Shown here: positions 1 through 9,506 of the stretch, piece after piece
Layout of the letters: each line of letters opens with the position of its first letter
Numbering within the stretch: the stretch's first letter is position 1
Source: Pararge aegeria
Taxonomy: Eukaryota > Arthropoda > Insecta > Lepidoptera > Nymphalidae
Reading direction: 5' to 3'
Length of the DNA stretch: 64,000 nucleotides
Assembly (NCBI RefSeq): GCF_905163445.1
Contig: NC_053202.1
Span: forward strand, 6,014,001-6,078,000
The notes under the pieces: generated by a model
Told to the model about the DNA's origin: nothing
What the model saw: the letters and a program-made list of their open reading frames with translations, nothing else
Databases searched by the model: none
Translations under genes and position numbers: made by a program

Positions 1-384
1 ACGCCGCTCTGCTGAACCCGTATATCTATCTATCTATCTTGTAATGAGGCCCCCTTCAGCGGATGCACTTCGACCCTCCCCGTACTATAACCAATTAGTG
101 GGCCGTTGCTTAACTACTACCGATATTTTATTTATTTATTATTACAACCGGGTCGATCTGCAACAAACTACTTTTTTTAATTGTAAGTAAACAGTAATAA
201 AGACTTATTATATCATTTTAACTTTCATACCCCCCCCCACCACTTATTACCTACCTACGTCGATAATTGGACAAATGCGCCAGTTTGGTTATATGTTCAA
301 AAATGTATGCTGTTTATGATTATTTAAGTAGGTTTGGTGACTAAGCAATGCAAAAGCAATTATTTTTATAACTCATTACATAAA

Positions 385-592
385 TTCAAATTTTCATTAT
401 TCATGTACGCCTATCACAGGCACTTATGAAGCGTTCATACATATTCGTTTACATAATTGTAACGGGATGGTGATAACTTCTTTCGCCAACTTAAATCTAA
501 AGCTACGAGAGTTCCAAACGCGCCCTGGTCTAAGAAGAGCCCACAACAAACTTAGCCGGGTAAATTTATTTTTTGTTATCACCATCTTCCAG
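385..592 (-). repeat. Interspersed repeat fragment, also at 38555-38772
   Basis: A block with landmarks 'tatgaagcgttcatac', 'ggtgataactt', 'cgccaacttaaatctaaagc' and 'ttccaaacgcgccctggtct' recurs almost intact at 38555-38772. A short reversed piece lies near 62347. It starts with a TTCAAA-like A/T tract, so it is probably the 3' end of a non-LTR element or a SINE read in reverse. The rest of 1-900 shows only a (TATC)n tract at 21-39 and AT-rich sequence. Confidence 0.55.
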
Positions 593-930
593 TAAATTTG
601 ACATAAATTAAATTTTCATATATGTACTGACTATGCACCATCATTATTTTAACTTCTTTAAATTTATCCCTTAATGACTCTCTTGGGCCCATTTTATATA
701 TACATATTTTATGTAAACAGCCCATGGCAAATATTACTAGTCATTAATTAGGTTTGGTGAAAAATACGCGACTTGTTTTTACTAATGTATTGTAGCCCGG
801 TGTAAGATCACTATTAAAATAAAATTTCCCCATACTTGGTTTTTCGTTGATGACAAATTGTCAAATTCTTAGTTAAAGTATAGTCAATCAAGGGAAGATG
901 GGAACAGTAAGACTATAAAAAAAACAATAG

Positions 931-948
931 TTTATTAATACGTTTATT
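931..948 (-). terminator. Candidate polyadenylation signals of Pp2A-29B
   Basis: Two AATAAA hexamers on the minus strand (936-931 and 948-943) lie about 175-190 bases beyond the Pp2A-29B stop codon. They are the first good candidates downstream and imply a short 3' UTR. Confidence 0.5.
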
Positions 949-1120
949 AAACTTGTTTACAATTTTTTAGTGCTTTTTAAATGCCGCCTGAAGTGATTCA
1001 CTATTGTTTTACACTGGAATGACAGTTTACCTCTCGATGGTGCAGGGTTTGTTATCTCTGAATTACGGATATAAATACAAACTAAACAAGACAAGACACA
1101 ACAACTATTATATAATTTAA

Positions 1121-1972
1121 TTAACCGGCGATGCCGGCAATGGCCTCCGAAGCGAAATATTTCACGTCAACATCTGGATCCACGTTCAATTTCTCCAAAA
1201 CGGGTTTAACTTGGGGCTGAATCACTGCGGGGTCGAGGTATGGCGCCATCTTTTGTAGTGTTTTGGCAACATTGAATCGTACGTTGGCAACATTATCGTC
1301 GGCCATAGACAAGACTGTGGGCAGAAGCACTCTCGTGGTGATGTCCTTGCCACACACTTCGGACAGTACATTAATGCAGAATAAATAAGTCATTCTGTGC
1401 AGATAGTTTTGTTCACGAGACATTGCTAACACTTTTGGTATGACATTTGTTTCAGCCCATGGTGCTCCATACTGTTCTACAAGTTTCTTTAGGTTCAATG
1501 TAGCCGCTTCACGGATAGCGTAAACGTGGTCAATTAACCAAGACATGCAGAGTCCTGTGAGTTTTTCATCAAAGAACTCCTGTCCCAATTGGCCAGCTAG
1601 TAAAGGCATGTGTTCGATAATTGCAAGCCGTACGCGCCATTTTGTATCTTCGGCTAACTCCACTATGGCTGGGAGGAGTGACTGTACCAACTGTTGGATT
1701 CCAATGACTTCGTTCACACATTCGAGGTTGGAGATTATGTTTAGGCGGACTTCGGGACACTCATCTTTGAGTTGTGTCAAGAATAATGGCAGGAGGTGTT
1801 CGATTGTGTTCTGTCTCCCCACTATGGGGCTCAAACCCATGATGACAGAAGCGAGTGCTGATTTGACATGTTGGTTGGGGTCACACACTAGATCCTTGAT
1901 TTGCGGTAAGATCATGTTCATAATTATGTGTTCCTGGTGAGCTTTGTCCAAGTTCATGCAGAAGTCCTTTAC
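1121..1972 (-). CDS. Pp2A-29B: Pp2A-29B coding exon 6 (terminal)
   Basis: The acceptor is ttgttcgcag/GTAAAG; the exon runs from VKDFCMNLDKAHQEH to EAIAGIAG and TAA. It holds the C-terminal half of the solenoid, which binds the catalytic subunit. The open frame continues 49 codons upstream of the acceptor, but that part is intron and overlaps a SINE, so it is not coding. Confidence 0.96.
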   Translation of the reverse strand, partial: VKDFCMNLDKAHQEHIIMNMILPQIKDLVCDPNQHVKSALASVIMGLSPIVGRQNTIEHLLPLFLTQLKDECPEVRLNIISNLECVNEVIGIQQLVQSLLPAIVELAEDTKWRVRLAIIEHMPLLAGQLGQEFFDEKLTGLCMSWLIDHVYAIREAATLNLKKLVEQYGAPWAETNVIPKVLAMSREQNYLHRMTYLFCINVLSEVCGKDITTRVLLPTVLSMADDNVANVRFNVAKTLQKMAPYLDPAVIQPQVKPVLEKLNVDPDVDVKYFASEAIAGIAG

Positions 1973-4900
1973 CTGCGAACAAAGTAACATTATAGAAGAA
2001 AATAAACAGGAATGTTCTGATACTAAAGTTAATTTCTTAGCATGCGTATGTATTCCACGGCCAAATGTGGGTAGCAACCATGCTTTCTGAGCCCTAGGCC
2101 GTGGGTTCGATTCGTACAACTAGAAAATGTTTGTGTGATGAACATGATTGTTTTTCAGTGTCTTGGTGTTCTGTGTATCTGTATATTATAAGTATTTATA
2201 TAAGTATTTATGTGTATTGTATTCATAAAAATATTCAACAGCTATCTCAGCACCCATAACCCAAGCTACACTTACTTTGAGGCTAGATGGGGATGTGTGT
2301 ATTGTCGCAGTATATTTATTTATTTATGTATGGATTATATATATTAAAGAAAAAATGTAAATAAAATAGTGTAATAGTACTAAATGGCTGAGATAATAGT
2401 ATATTGTGCAACTAGTGCGACAAGTTGTCGATTGCCCACGAAAGCGAAGTTGAACGCACGAGAGAAGCGAGTGCAGTCACTCGCTTGAGTGGTTAATCGA
2501 TGTCGCACTTGTTGCACATACTATTTTGTATTACTCATGCGGGGAAAGTAGTATCTTGACGCTCGCTGTTGCGGTTGAAAAAGAACCGTTTGCCCATTTT
2601 AAAATTTGTCCACTCAAATTATTCTTGTCGCACTCAAATTTTAAAATGGGCAAACGGTTCTTTTTCAACCGCAACAGCGTCAAGATACTACTTTCCCCGC
2701 ATGAGTGATACAAAGTATATTTAAGTATTGACATTTTAGTTTCGAAATTCAGTCCTCACTGTCATCACTATTATTTTCAACTAATTAATTTCACACTAAT
2801 TGTTTATTCTTTAGTTTTAAGTTCAAATAGAATTATCACTATTCCACCTTGCTGTGATTTTAAGCGGGAGGATCCCGGGTTGAATTGCCACCAGGGGCAA
2901 TTTGGGAATTTATATTTTCTGAATTTTCTTTAGCCGTGGATAGTTTCCACCATACCAACAAAGACACAGAAATTTAGCGTTCATGTTAGATGTTTTACGA
3001 CTGCATATTTACTTACCACCAGGTTAGATTGCAATCCAAGTCTAACTTATTGTTCATCCCCTTACAACAATGAGGAAAATATGAACCAAAAGTTAAAGAA
3101 ATTTAAATATTCTTGAATATAGTAGTTTTAATTTGAATTCTTACTTTTCCCGCTGCGGCAGCACGTACTTCCGCCTCCGTGTCCTTGAGAAGGGCTTGGA
3201 AGATCTGGGCGAGGTCGGAGCGAGCTAACTCCGGTCCTACTGCTTGCTGCAATTCAACAAACCTGTAAACAATGGAAGAGTGAGGATTTTGAAATAATAT
3301 AAAAGCTTATATGCACATAAAATTATCATTATTCAACAAGTAAAATAAGCAGTGGATAAATTAGGTTTTATCGCTAAGTAAGTAATTGAAATTTGATATA
3401 AATATAGAAATATAATTTTTATTAATACATAACTATAACCTAAAATAAACTATTTAAAAACTAAATAAAATCTAAAACGTCCTCGAAACCACCGCAGCGA
3501 GGCACAGTTCCTAAGATGCTGGCAGCATTTCCCCTCTGGATGGCCAAACTAATTCGTTGGCCAAGGTAACTGCCCGCTCTAGGATCACCGGTAGACTCGA
3601 TAACCCTTTTCGATAATTCTTTGAAAAGGGCTCTTGCCTCCGGACCCCACGGTCCCAAAGTCTCTACACCAAAAGGCACAAAAATGAAGCTGCTATCCAG
3701 GTTTTCATATTTACGCCTCTTGGCCTGCTCGGCACTGGAAGCAGCCGCACCTACCATTGACGAAGTGGCCTGGATGTGTGATGCAGCTAGGGTATCAACA
3801 CAAGTTGCATCCCACAGAAGTGACCTTCCAAGCCTCCAAATAAATTTGATATAAATAAATTTAAAAAATTCAAAATTGATTTTTCCTGCAGGCTAACTTT
3901 ATAAGCACTTTTAAAATGTCAAATCAGTCAGTTTGTCGCGACTCTAACACTGGTTCGGAAGGCAGACTCTACCGAAGAGAGCCAGCAAGAAACTCGCCAG
4001 AATGCTCTTTTACAACATCTCTTATATATACTGAAAAAGTTTTTACTAACTTGTCAGCCACCATGTACCGCACTCGCCAGGAGGTGTCTCCAGCTCGAGC
4101 ACGCACTGTTGGCATGACCAGCTGTTCCATGTCCTCGGGGGGTAGGAGGGCAGCCACCGCAGCACAAGCTTCTGCCGCCAGCAGACGTACTGAGTCTTGC
4201 TCATCCTGAAAAAGGCAAAATGGGTTTTGAAAGAAAGCTAAAGCTCTCAGTTTTTATAACTGATCAGGTTAGTAAGAAATGTACCAGAGTAAGACTGCCA
4301 ATCATACTTTACCAACTGACCTATAGGTAGCAAGATAATGAGAAAACATAGCAAATATTAGAGGAAGTTGTTTATTTTTTTGATTGTTTGATGACAGGTA
4401 ACAAAAAAGTTAAAAGCACAACTTTATTTGTCAGTTATTATATAATATCAGGCACATAGTCAGAGATTAAAATTTGCACAATAACATGTCTTCATATTTA
4501 TAGAAGACATATTGCTTAGAGCCAACATATTATTTATCTAGTTACAATTCCATTTCATTGTCATATAGATAATATAATAATAACATATAAAAAATAAATA
4601 TCAATCTAATGTTTGCATTTGAAATGACAACCTGACAGGGTGCTGACAAGTAAGGAAACAGATTCATCGAGAGGCAGACTATAACATATATATGTTAATT
4701 TTTAAGTAAGCTTTCTCCAGCCAGTAAAATATATTATACAACGGTCGACATAAAATTCCTGTTTTAGCTTTTACAAGTTAATAAAAGATAAATAAGTGAT
4801 TTTGTACCTTTTACACCCAGTACACTTCATAAATTACTAAATTGTTGTTTTATTTACAATTTCTTGTCGCTGCTCATGGCTTCCACCGTAATACTCTTAT

Positions 4901-7077
4901 CTACTCTTAAAATGCAAGAACCCTTGGATACTGCTTCGTATAGCGGCCTGCGCTCCTAATGAATAATGTTTAACGATTTTGTAAATATGTTTATATTTTC
5001 TTTTGCTTTGACATGTTCTCGGTTTGCATTGATGTTATGGATTTTTAATTTAGTTGGCGGTAGGACAAAGTTGTTTTTGTGTGTGTGCCACATGTATCCT
5101 ACCTTGGAGTCTTTTAAAATACTCACAATATTTCCGTACGAACTTTCATGTTTCTAGTATGCATATGCTAGGCAGGGTCAATATTTTTAATAATATAAAA
5201 TGAGGTGCAAAACTATCCGTGTTTTAAAAAAAAAAAATAAACAACACATATTTTTTAACACACACAGTTCATATGCCTCTGTACTATTTCCCCACAATAG
5301 GACACAGTAGCTCATAAGGGTATGAACATTTAGAATTTTAACTAAATAGAGTTTACCTGTGCCAAGTTAACAAACATGGGTATGAGGTCGCTCTTCACGT
5401 ATTCAACTTCAACCACGCGAGCAAATTCACCCAGCTTGAACGCCGCCGCTCGCCGCACCATCGGCGTGTCATCCTGGCACAATAAGCGGAAATGTTCACG
5501 CAGTTCCGCCTTCACTGGCGCGGACACGCGTGGATAGCACACGCTGAAAAAATAATTACCATCTAAATCTAAACATACCAGCTTTGATATAAATGCCTGT
5601 CCCTGTCCTGAGAGAGGCCAGTGTCCAGTATTTATATGCTGAGAATCCCTGGCTAGTTATAATGGCATTTAATTCATAAACAATCAGGCAGTGTTGGCTT
5701 GGCTCAACATGCTCTCTGAGGTGCTGTGGCCAACATACATGGCATTTCATTCATAAACAATCAGGCAGTGTTGGCTTGGCTTAACATGCTCTCTGAGGTA
5801 CTGTGGCCAACATACATTTCCTTATTTAAAGCTGCCTTTGAGTTTTATCAAACCAAAAATATCAAAATACAAACCTAAATAGTCCACACGCAGATGCCCG
5901 GGATGTGAACCAGTCACCTCCTGCCAGACGCTGCACTAATGGCACAAAGTGCTGTTCCAAAGCTTGTGGGGAATGGTGGGCAGCCACTGCCCTCAGAGAT
6001 GCTACAGCTTTGTCCCTTACTACTGTCTCTTCAACTGTGGCCAGTGACTCCAGCGGTGGGAGCAGGCAGTATGCAAATTCCCCACCACCAACCAGGTTGA
6101 TGAAGTTTCCTGAAATATAAAAGTTACGTTAAACAAAAGAATGTTACGTTAAGCAATGATAAACTTATGGTTCACGATAATGACAACATAAAATTAAGAA
6201 TAAATTTGTAGGTAAACTAATCTTACATTTTATAATAAAGGTGAAGATACCTGGCATTTGATGCAATGCTAACAAATAAATATTTACTGGTCTAAAACAT
6301 TCTTTGCATTATTGCCTTTTAAATGAAACTGGTTTGGGGCAAATTGGTTTAATGGTTTCAAAGTCTATATAGTATGAAGAAACAATTTTCACGTTTAATA
6401 GGTAAAGATTACAAATTTAATAATTGCGTATTGGGAATGTATCTCAATAAGATCAGTTTTGTTGATTAAACTGAAGTTGAAAAAAATTAAATATTATAAT
6501 GTAAACAATTAAAAGGCTTTGAATGTCTCCGAACTAGGCTATTTGTTTTAAGTCACATTTAAGATGGTATGCGGGTCCAACTTCTTGTGAGATTCTTCTT
6601 AGACTTGGTTCTGTTTGTTTAGTAAAACTGTTTAGTTTTGTAAAAATGTTTACATCAATGTCACCTGTCTATTGCATCAAGATTCTGTTATAATGTTTTG
6701 TATACACAAGTTACAAATTATTATTTTGTAACTCGTATTTCTCAATTCATCTACGTCCCACCATTTCAAATCGAATCAAAGGATAGTCATTATTACAGCA
6801 CTACGCCGTAAATCTCGTTGCAGGAAAAATATTCACAAGGCTTTTTCTTACCCAGTTGTTCAGCGAGAGCAAGCAGCACTTCATCTTCATCGTAAATTGT
6901 CTCCGTTAGGAAGGGGATAAGCTCAGAGCGGGTCCTCTCGACGCCAAGAGCCAACGCAATCGTCGACAGCTTCTTGATGGAAATCAATCTTAGCTGGACA
7001 TCCTCGTTCTTCAGCTCGTCGATGAGTACCGCGATGGGATACAATGACTCATCCGTCCCAGAGTCGCTGGCTGCCAT
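1121..7077 (-). CDS. Pp2A-29B: PP2A 65-kDa regulatory (scaffold) subunit A, six coding exons
   Basis: Scaffold of protein phosphatase 2A: a HEAT-repeat solenoid that holds the catalytic C subunit and a variable B subunit in cytoplasm and nucleus. Coding exons on the minus strand are 6852-7077, 5875-6109, 5357-5543, 4051-4205, 3145-3262 and 1121-1972. Every intron has GT-AG ends and the joined phase stays open for 590 codons plus TAA, matching the usual 589-591 residues. HEAT-repeat signatures run throughout, for example DEDEVLLALAEQLG, DTPMVRRAAAFKLGEFA, DTSWRVRYMVADK, DTKWRVRLAIIEHMPLLA and NVANVRFNVAKTLQKMAP. The family rule is 15 HEAT repeats, with repeats 1-10 binding B and 11-15 binding C. 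The ATG at 7077 is preceded in frame by TAG (7086-7084). All five introns are small (331-1172 bp) and several carry mobile elements. I see no disabling change. Confidence 0.97.
2056..2329 (+). mobile_element. tRNA-derived SINE, family A, in Pp2A-29B intron 5
   Basis: A degraded head with a pol III B-box-like segment (GTGGGTTCGATTC) is followed by the family body: AAAATGTTTGTGTGATGAAC, TTTTTCAGTGTC, ATTCATAAAAATATTCA, GGCTAGATGGGGATGTGTGT and a TTTATTTATTT tail. It lies antisense to the host gene in the last intron. Confidence 0.8.
2398..2523. repeat. Imperfect inverted-repeat element adjoining the long hairpin
   Basis: The ends are inverted copies: 'tagtatattgtgcaactagtgcgaca' on the left pairs with 'tgtcgcacttgttgcacatacta' on the right, with small indels. 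It abuts the 2519-2718 hairpin, so the two may be parts of one composite MITE. Confidence 0.6.
2519..2718. repeat. Long near-perfect hairpin in Pp2A-29B intron 5
   Basis: The left arm (about 2519-2606) and right arm (about 2637-2718) are reverse complements over roughly 80 bases. They differ by a 4-base insertion (cgct), one short AT indel and one substitution near the tip. Landmarks are CATGCGGGGAAAGTAGTATC in the left arm and its complement in the right. Overlapping ORFs on both strands are by-products of the palindrome. Confidence 0.85.
2860..3057 (+). mobile_element. SINE family B remnant in Pp2A-29B intron 5
   Basis: Degraded copy: 'gatcccgggttgaattgcc' stands in for the B box. It is followed by 'tttgggaatttatattttctgaatttt', 'gacaaagac', 'tttagcgtt' and 'ttaccaccaggttagattgcaa', the landmarks of family B, with internal deletions. 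Confidence 0.65.
3145..3262 (-). CDS. Pp2A-29B: Pp2A-29B coding exon 5
   Basis: The acceptor is ttgtttacag/GTTTG and the donor is GGAAAA/GTAAG. It encodes FVELQQAVGPELARSDLAQI and ends at AAAAGK on a codon boundary. Confidence 0.94.
3461..3838 (-). pseudogene. LINE reverse-transcriptase C-terminal remnant in Pp2A-29B intron 4
   Basis: An uninterrupted 125-codon frame ends in TAA at 3461. It has landmarks LGRSLLWDATCVDTLAASH, FVPFGVETLGPWGPEARAL, LGQRISLAIQRGNAASILGT and RCGGFEDVLDFI, an arrangement seen at the C-terminus of lepidopteran non-LTR retrotransposon polyproteins. No catalytic domain is present, so this is a 5'-truncated insertion. It lies in the same sense as the host gene. A small piece of the same 3' end recurs at about 18460-18500 and 21792-21832. 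The clade is uncertain. Confidence 0.75.
3890..4030 (-). repeat. Family D LINE 3'-end fragment in Pp2A-29B intron 4
   Basis: It carries 'actttataagcactttt', 'gactctaacactggttcgg', 'gcagactctaccgaagag' and 'agccagcaagaaactcgcc', the landmarks of the repeat at 11277-11520. It ends about 20 bases from the exon 4 donor. Confidence 0.7.
4051..4205 (-). CDS. Pp2A-29B: Pp2A-29B coding exon 4
   Basis: The acceptor is ttttttcag/GATGAG. It encodes DEQDSVRLLAAEACAAVAAL through VRYMVADK. The donor is GTTAGT, chosen over neighbouring alternatives because it makes AA/G join as Lys followed by Phe-Val-Glu, as in the family. Confidence 0.94.
4206..5356. other. Pp2A-29B intron 3, no recognisable element
   Basis: 1151-bp intron with GT-AG ends. 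AT-rich sequence; I see no repeat family or conserved ORF in it. Confidence 0.5.
5357..5543 (-). CDS. Pp2A-29B: Pp2A-29B coding exon 3
   Basis: The acceptor is ttttttcag/CGTGT. It encodes VCYPRVSAPVKAELREHFRL and ends on a codon boundary at NLAQ before the GTAAAC donor. Confidence 0.95.
5664..5817. repeat. 77-bp tandem duplication in Pp2A-29B intron 2
   Basis: Bases 5664-5740 and 5741-5817 are head-to-tail copies beginning 'ggcattt' and ending 'ccaacatacat'. I count three substitutions between them. The duplication takes up almost half of this 331-bp intron. Confidence 0.9.
5875..6109 (-). CDS. Pp2A-29B: Pp2A-29B coding exon 2
   Basis: The acceptor is tatatttcag/GAAAC and the donor is TTTAG/GTTTG. 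It encodes NFINLVGGGEFAYCLLPPLE and the following conserved TVEETVVRDKAV repeat. The plus-strand reading of this exon gives a spurious 71-residue ORF. Confidence 0.95.
6110..6851. other. Pp2A-29B intron 1, no recognisable element
   Basis: 742-bp AT-rich intron between exons 1 and 2 with GT-AG ends. No repeat family identified. Confidence 0.5.
6852..7077 (-). CDS. Pp2A-29B: Pp2A-29B coding exon 1
   Basis: Residues 1-75 plus one base of codon 76. It begins MAASDSGTDESLYPIAVLID and covers the first HEAT repeats. The donor is CTGG/GTAAG; the split codon becomes Gly of the conserved L-G-N-F when joined to exon 2. Confidence 0.95.
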
Positions 7078-7794
7078 CCTTAACTATTTACTGCGTTTTT
7101 CAGGAATCTACCAAATAATCACGAATTACACCACAATTTTATAATGAACTTTTGTAAATTCTTACGCATTTAACAGCAAAATGGAGGCCTTTTTAGTTTT
7201 TTTGAATGATGGTTGATGGCACAGATTCTTTATGTCACAGATTAAATCACAAAAGATTCAACGATGGTTCTTAAATTGGTATTTGTCTATGATTCTTTTC
7301 CAACGTAGTAATGTGCCACCATAACAAACATCATGTATTTTACATCGATGATGCTTGCACGAGGAATGGCTCGCAGGATAGGTATCTACTGATTAAAATT
7401 TTTAATATTTAGTTTCGTTTTTCGTTCGTAAGTAAAATTTATTTTCGAAAATAAAATTATTATTTAATGCTGTTGCCATATTTGTCAAAAATAATAAAGA
7501 AAATCTTTAAAAACTTTTATTTTCAGCATGCCTATTATATTTTATACTTATTTTACATTGATATAATCGATTTATATGCGTCTACTAAGCTGACCTACAG
7601 AAATTAATTGAGAAATTATATTTTTTATATATAAAACGTGTGAATTTAAGTTGGGCATTCAAAACTGAGGCTTCTTCCCTAATTGACATATCGATTATAA
7701 ATTACTACTATCAACAACACTACGCGGATGGTCACCATAAACTACAAATTCATGTAAGTATGACCATGCGTCAAAATATTTTGAAAATCGTAAT
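7078..7794. promoter_or_regulatory. Upstream region of Pp2A-29B
   Basis: This stretch should hold the 5' UTR and promoter of Pp2A-29B (minus strand) and, before the LINE insertion, part of the divergent promoter for the gene at 10142. I see no clear TATA box or initiator. A donor-like GCGTAAG and an acceptor-like ACGCAG on the minus strand near 7170 and 7095 could mean a 5'-UTR intron, but this is weak. Confidence 0.35.
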
Positions 7795-7807
7795 AACGTT
7801 GAACCAT
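7795..7807. repeat. Target-site duplication, left copy
   Basis: AACGTTGAACCAT, 13 bases, immediately before the LINE 5' end. It is identical to 9828-9840. Confidence 0.9.
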
Positions 7808-8095
7808 GAAAGGGCGGGAAACTTCGTACATGGCGGACGCGGTTTTCTCAAATTTTTCTTTGATTTTACTGTAAACTCGTCTTGAAAAGGATTTGGTGTT
7901 GTTTATATTGAACTGTAACTTGGCCTGTCAATTTGTGCACACGTGTTAGTGAGATTCCGGTGTAATTTCGGTGTTTTATGTGAATTTACACAGCAGCAGA
8001 AATAGTTGTTATTGGTGATATTCGTATAAATCTAACCGTATTTGGTGTTGGTTAAATATTTATTATGTGTCTGTAGTTATAGTGTTTCCAGTAAA

Positions 8096-9430
8096 ATGGA
8101 TCTAGATACACCTCCTGAGCCGCCCGACCCGGGGGCATCAGCCTCGTCTCGCAAACGACAAGGAGAGGATACCAACGTATATGCGGCCAAAAAAACTATA
8201 ACTGATCCTACTCAGGTAAACCCATCCGTTCAAAGCCTTTACATACATCCTTCCTTCACCGAAGGCGCCAAGTCATACTCTGACGATGATAATGGGCCTT
8301 TTATCGTCCAAGTCTCACGGGAAGTGGAGGACCCATCCTCTGGAGCGTCATTACGGGCTATAAATTTCGGTCAATTCTTGCACAAACACAAAATTGGTTC
8401 AATTATCCACGACGGCGTCAAAAATATAGGCCGCAACAAAATTACTGTAGAGTTTACTTCTGCCCAAGCTGCCAACAACTTTCTGGTTAGTCCAGTTTTG
8501 AAGTTATGCAAATATAGAGCTATAATTCCCACATACAACATAACCAGAATGGGGCTGGTGAAAGGAGTTCCCGTGGACTGGTCGATGGACGAGCTTGTTG
8601 ATTCGCTAGAGCTCCCGCCTGGCTGTGGTGAGGTTCTGAAATCAAGGCGACTGAACAGAAAATCTGTCACAGAGGGTGTCATCACTTGGGTGCCTACCCA
8701 ATCTGTTGTCCTAACCTTCAGGGGGCAAATGCTTCCTGTTAAGGTATATTCATACCACACCTCACTGCCAGTTGAAACATATAAACTTCCAACAATACAG
8801 TGCCAGAACTGCTGCCGTTTTGGCCACATTAAAACAATCTGCAGATCTAAGCCCAGATGCTACAGATGTGCTCAGCCCCATACAGGTGACTCATGTTTGG
8901 TCATCAAGGAATTATCTACATGTTTACACTGCTCTGGTAGTCATTTTGCTACTGATAAAGACTGCCCAGAATTCTCCAGGCAGCAATCTATTAAAATGGT
9001 CATGTCTCAGAATAATAAATCTTACATTGAAGCATCATCTCAGTTTCCTCCTGTCCGCAGGTCCTATGCTGAGATAACAAAAGAAATGTTTACTCCTACT
9101 AATGTAACTTCCTCCAAAACCTCCTACCGGCAAACAGTTTTCCGCTCTCCTCGTCCCCGAGCTCCTCTAGCAAAGGGCTACGATAAAAAAGCTGTTCAGA
9201 CTATTGTCGGTGATTACTCCTCATCCCTTCCTAATGGATGCGCTCTCAACAACAATGTTGAGAACCCTCCCTCCCAAGGTAAAATGCTTGAGTTTATCTC
9301 CGAATTTCTACTTAGTATTGTCGCTCCATGTAGTGAAATTCCCTTACCGCCCAACGTTGCCAAAAACTTAAGCCAACTTTTTAAACTACTCCAAAATGGG
9401 CCCAATAACCCTGCTACAGTGGAACTGTAA
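8096..9430 (+). CDS. LINE ORF1 (gag-like, zinc-knuckle nucleic-acid-binding protein)
   Basis: 444 residues from the ATG at 8096 (MDLDTPPEPPDP) to TAA. The frame is open further upstream, but that part is the element's leader and has no ATG. The N-terminus is Pro/Ser-rich with a basic KRQ/KK patch; a middle region (about 75-200) resembles the nucleic-acid-binding middle domain of gag-like ORF1 proteins. Three zinc knuckles follow: C236-C249 (CX2CX4HX4C), C255-C267 (CX2CX3HX4C) and C276-C290 (CX2CX3HX6C), the usual trio of the I/Jockey superfamily. ORF1 proteins coat LINE RNA and carry it to the target. No frame damage is visible, so it could still be translated. No reverse transcriptase is encoded here. 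Confidence 0.88.
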   Translation: MDLDTPPEPPDPGASASSRKRQGEDTNVYAAKKTITDPTQVNPSVQSLYIHPSFTEGAKSYSDDDNGPFIVQVSREVEDPSSGASLRAINFGQFLHKHKIGSIIHDGVKNIGRNKITVEFTSAQAANNFLVSPVLKLCKYRAIIPTYNITRMGLVKGVPVDWSMDELVDSLELPPGCGEVLKSRRLNRKSVTEGVITWVPTQSVVLTFRGQMLPVKVYSYHTSLPVETYKLPTIQCQNCCRFGHIKTICRSKPRCYRCAQPHTGDSCLVIKELSTCLHCSGSHFATDKDCPEFSRQQSIKMVMSQNNKSYIEASSQFPPVRRSYAEITKEMFTPTNVTSSKTSYRQTVFRSPRPRAPLAKGYDKKAVQTIVGDYSSSLPNGCALNNNVENPPSQGKMLEFISEFLLSIVAPCSEIPLPPNVAKNLSQLFKLLQNGPNNPATVEL

Positions 9431-9506
9431 AAGTTTACGTCCCAAGAAACATGAGTTAACCTTCATAATCCCACCATTCTTCCTCCCAAAGTCCCCCGTC
9501 CTTTGA
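9396..9506 (+). pseudogene. LINE ORF2 N-terminal stub (APE endonuclease start)
   Basis: The ATG at 9396 overlaps ORF1 by 35 bases in the +1 frame. It reads LLQWNCKSLRPKKHELTF, the first strand and turn of the AP-endonuclease domain that opens ORF2 in Jockey-group LINEs. It then leaves the family pattern and stops at TGA after 36 codons. The catalytic endonuclease residues and all of the reverse transcriptase are missing. The deletion junction lies a little after 9450. Confidence 0.75.

Noticed and set aside
1545..1940. 131-codon plus-strand ORF
   Set aside because: Antisense shadow of Pp2A-29B exon 6.
1974..2119. Upstream extension of the Pp2A-29B terminal exon frame (49 extra codons)
   Set aside because: It lies before a good 3' splice site, overlaps a SINE, and the exon 5 join gives the conserved protein.
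2526..2734. ORFs on both strands with nearly the same protein
   Set aside because: Produced by the long palindrome; not coding.
8371..9077. Overlapping ORFs of 152 and 101 codons
   Set aside because: Shadows of the LINE ORF1 in other frames.
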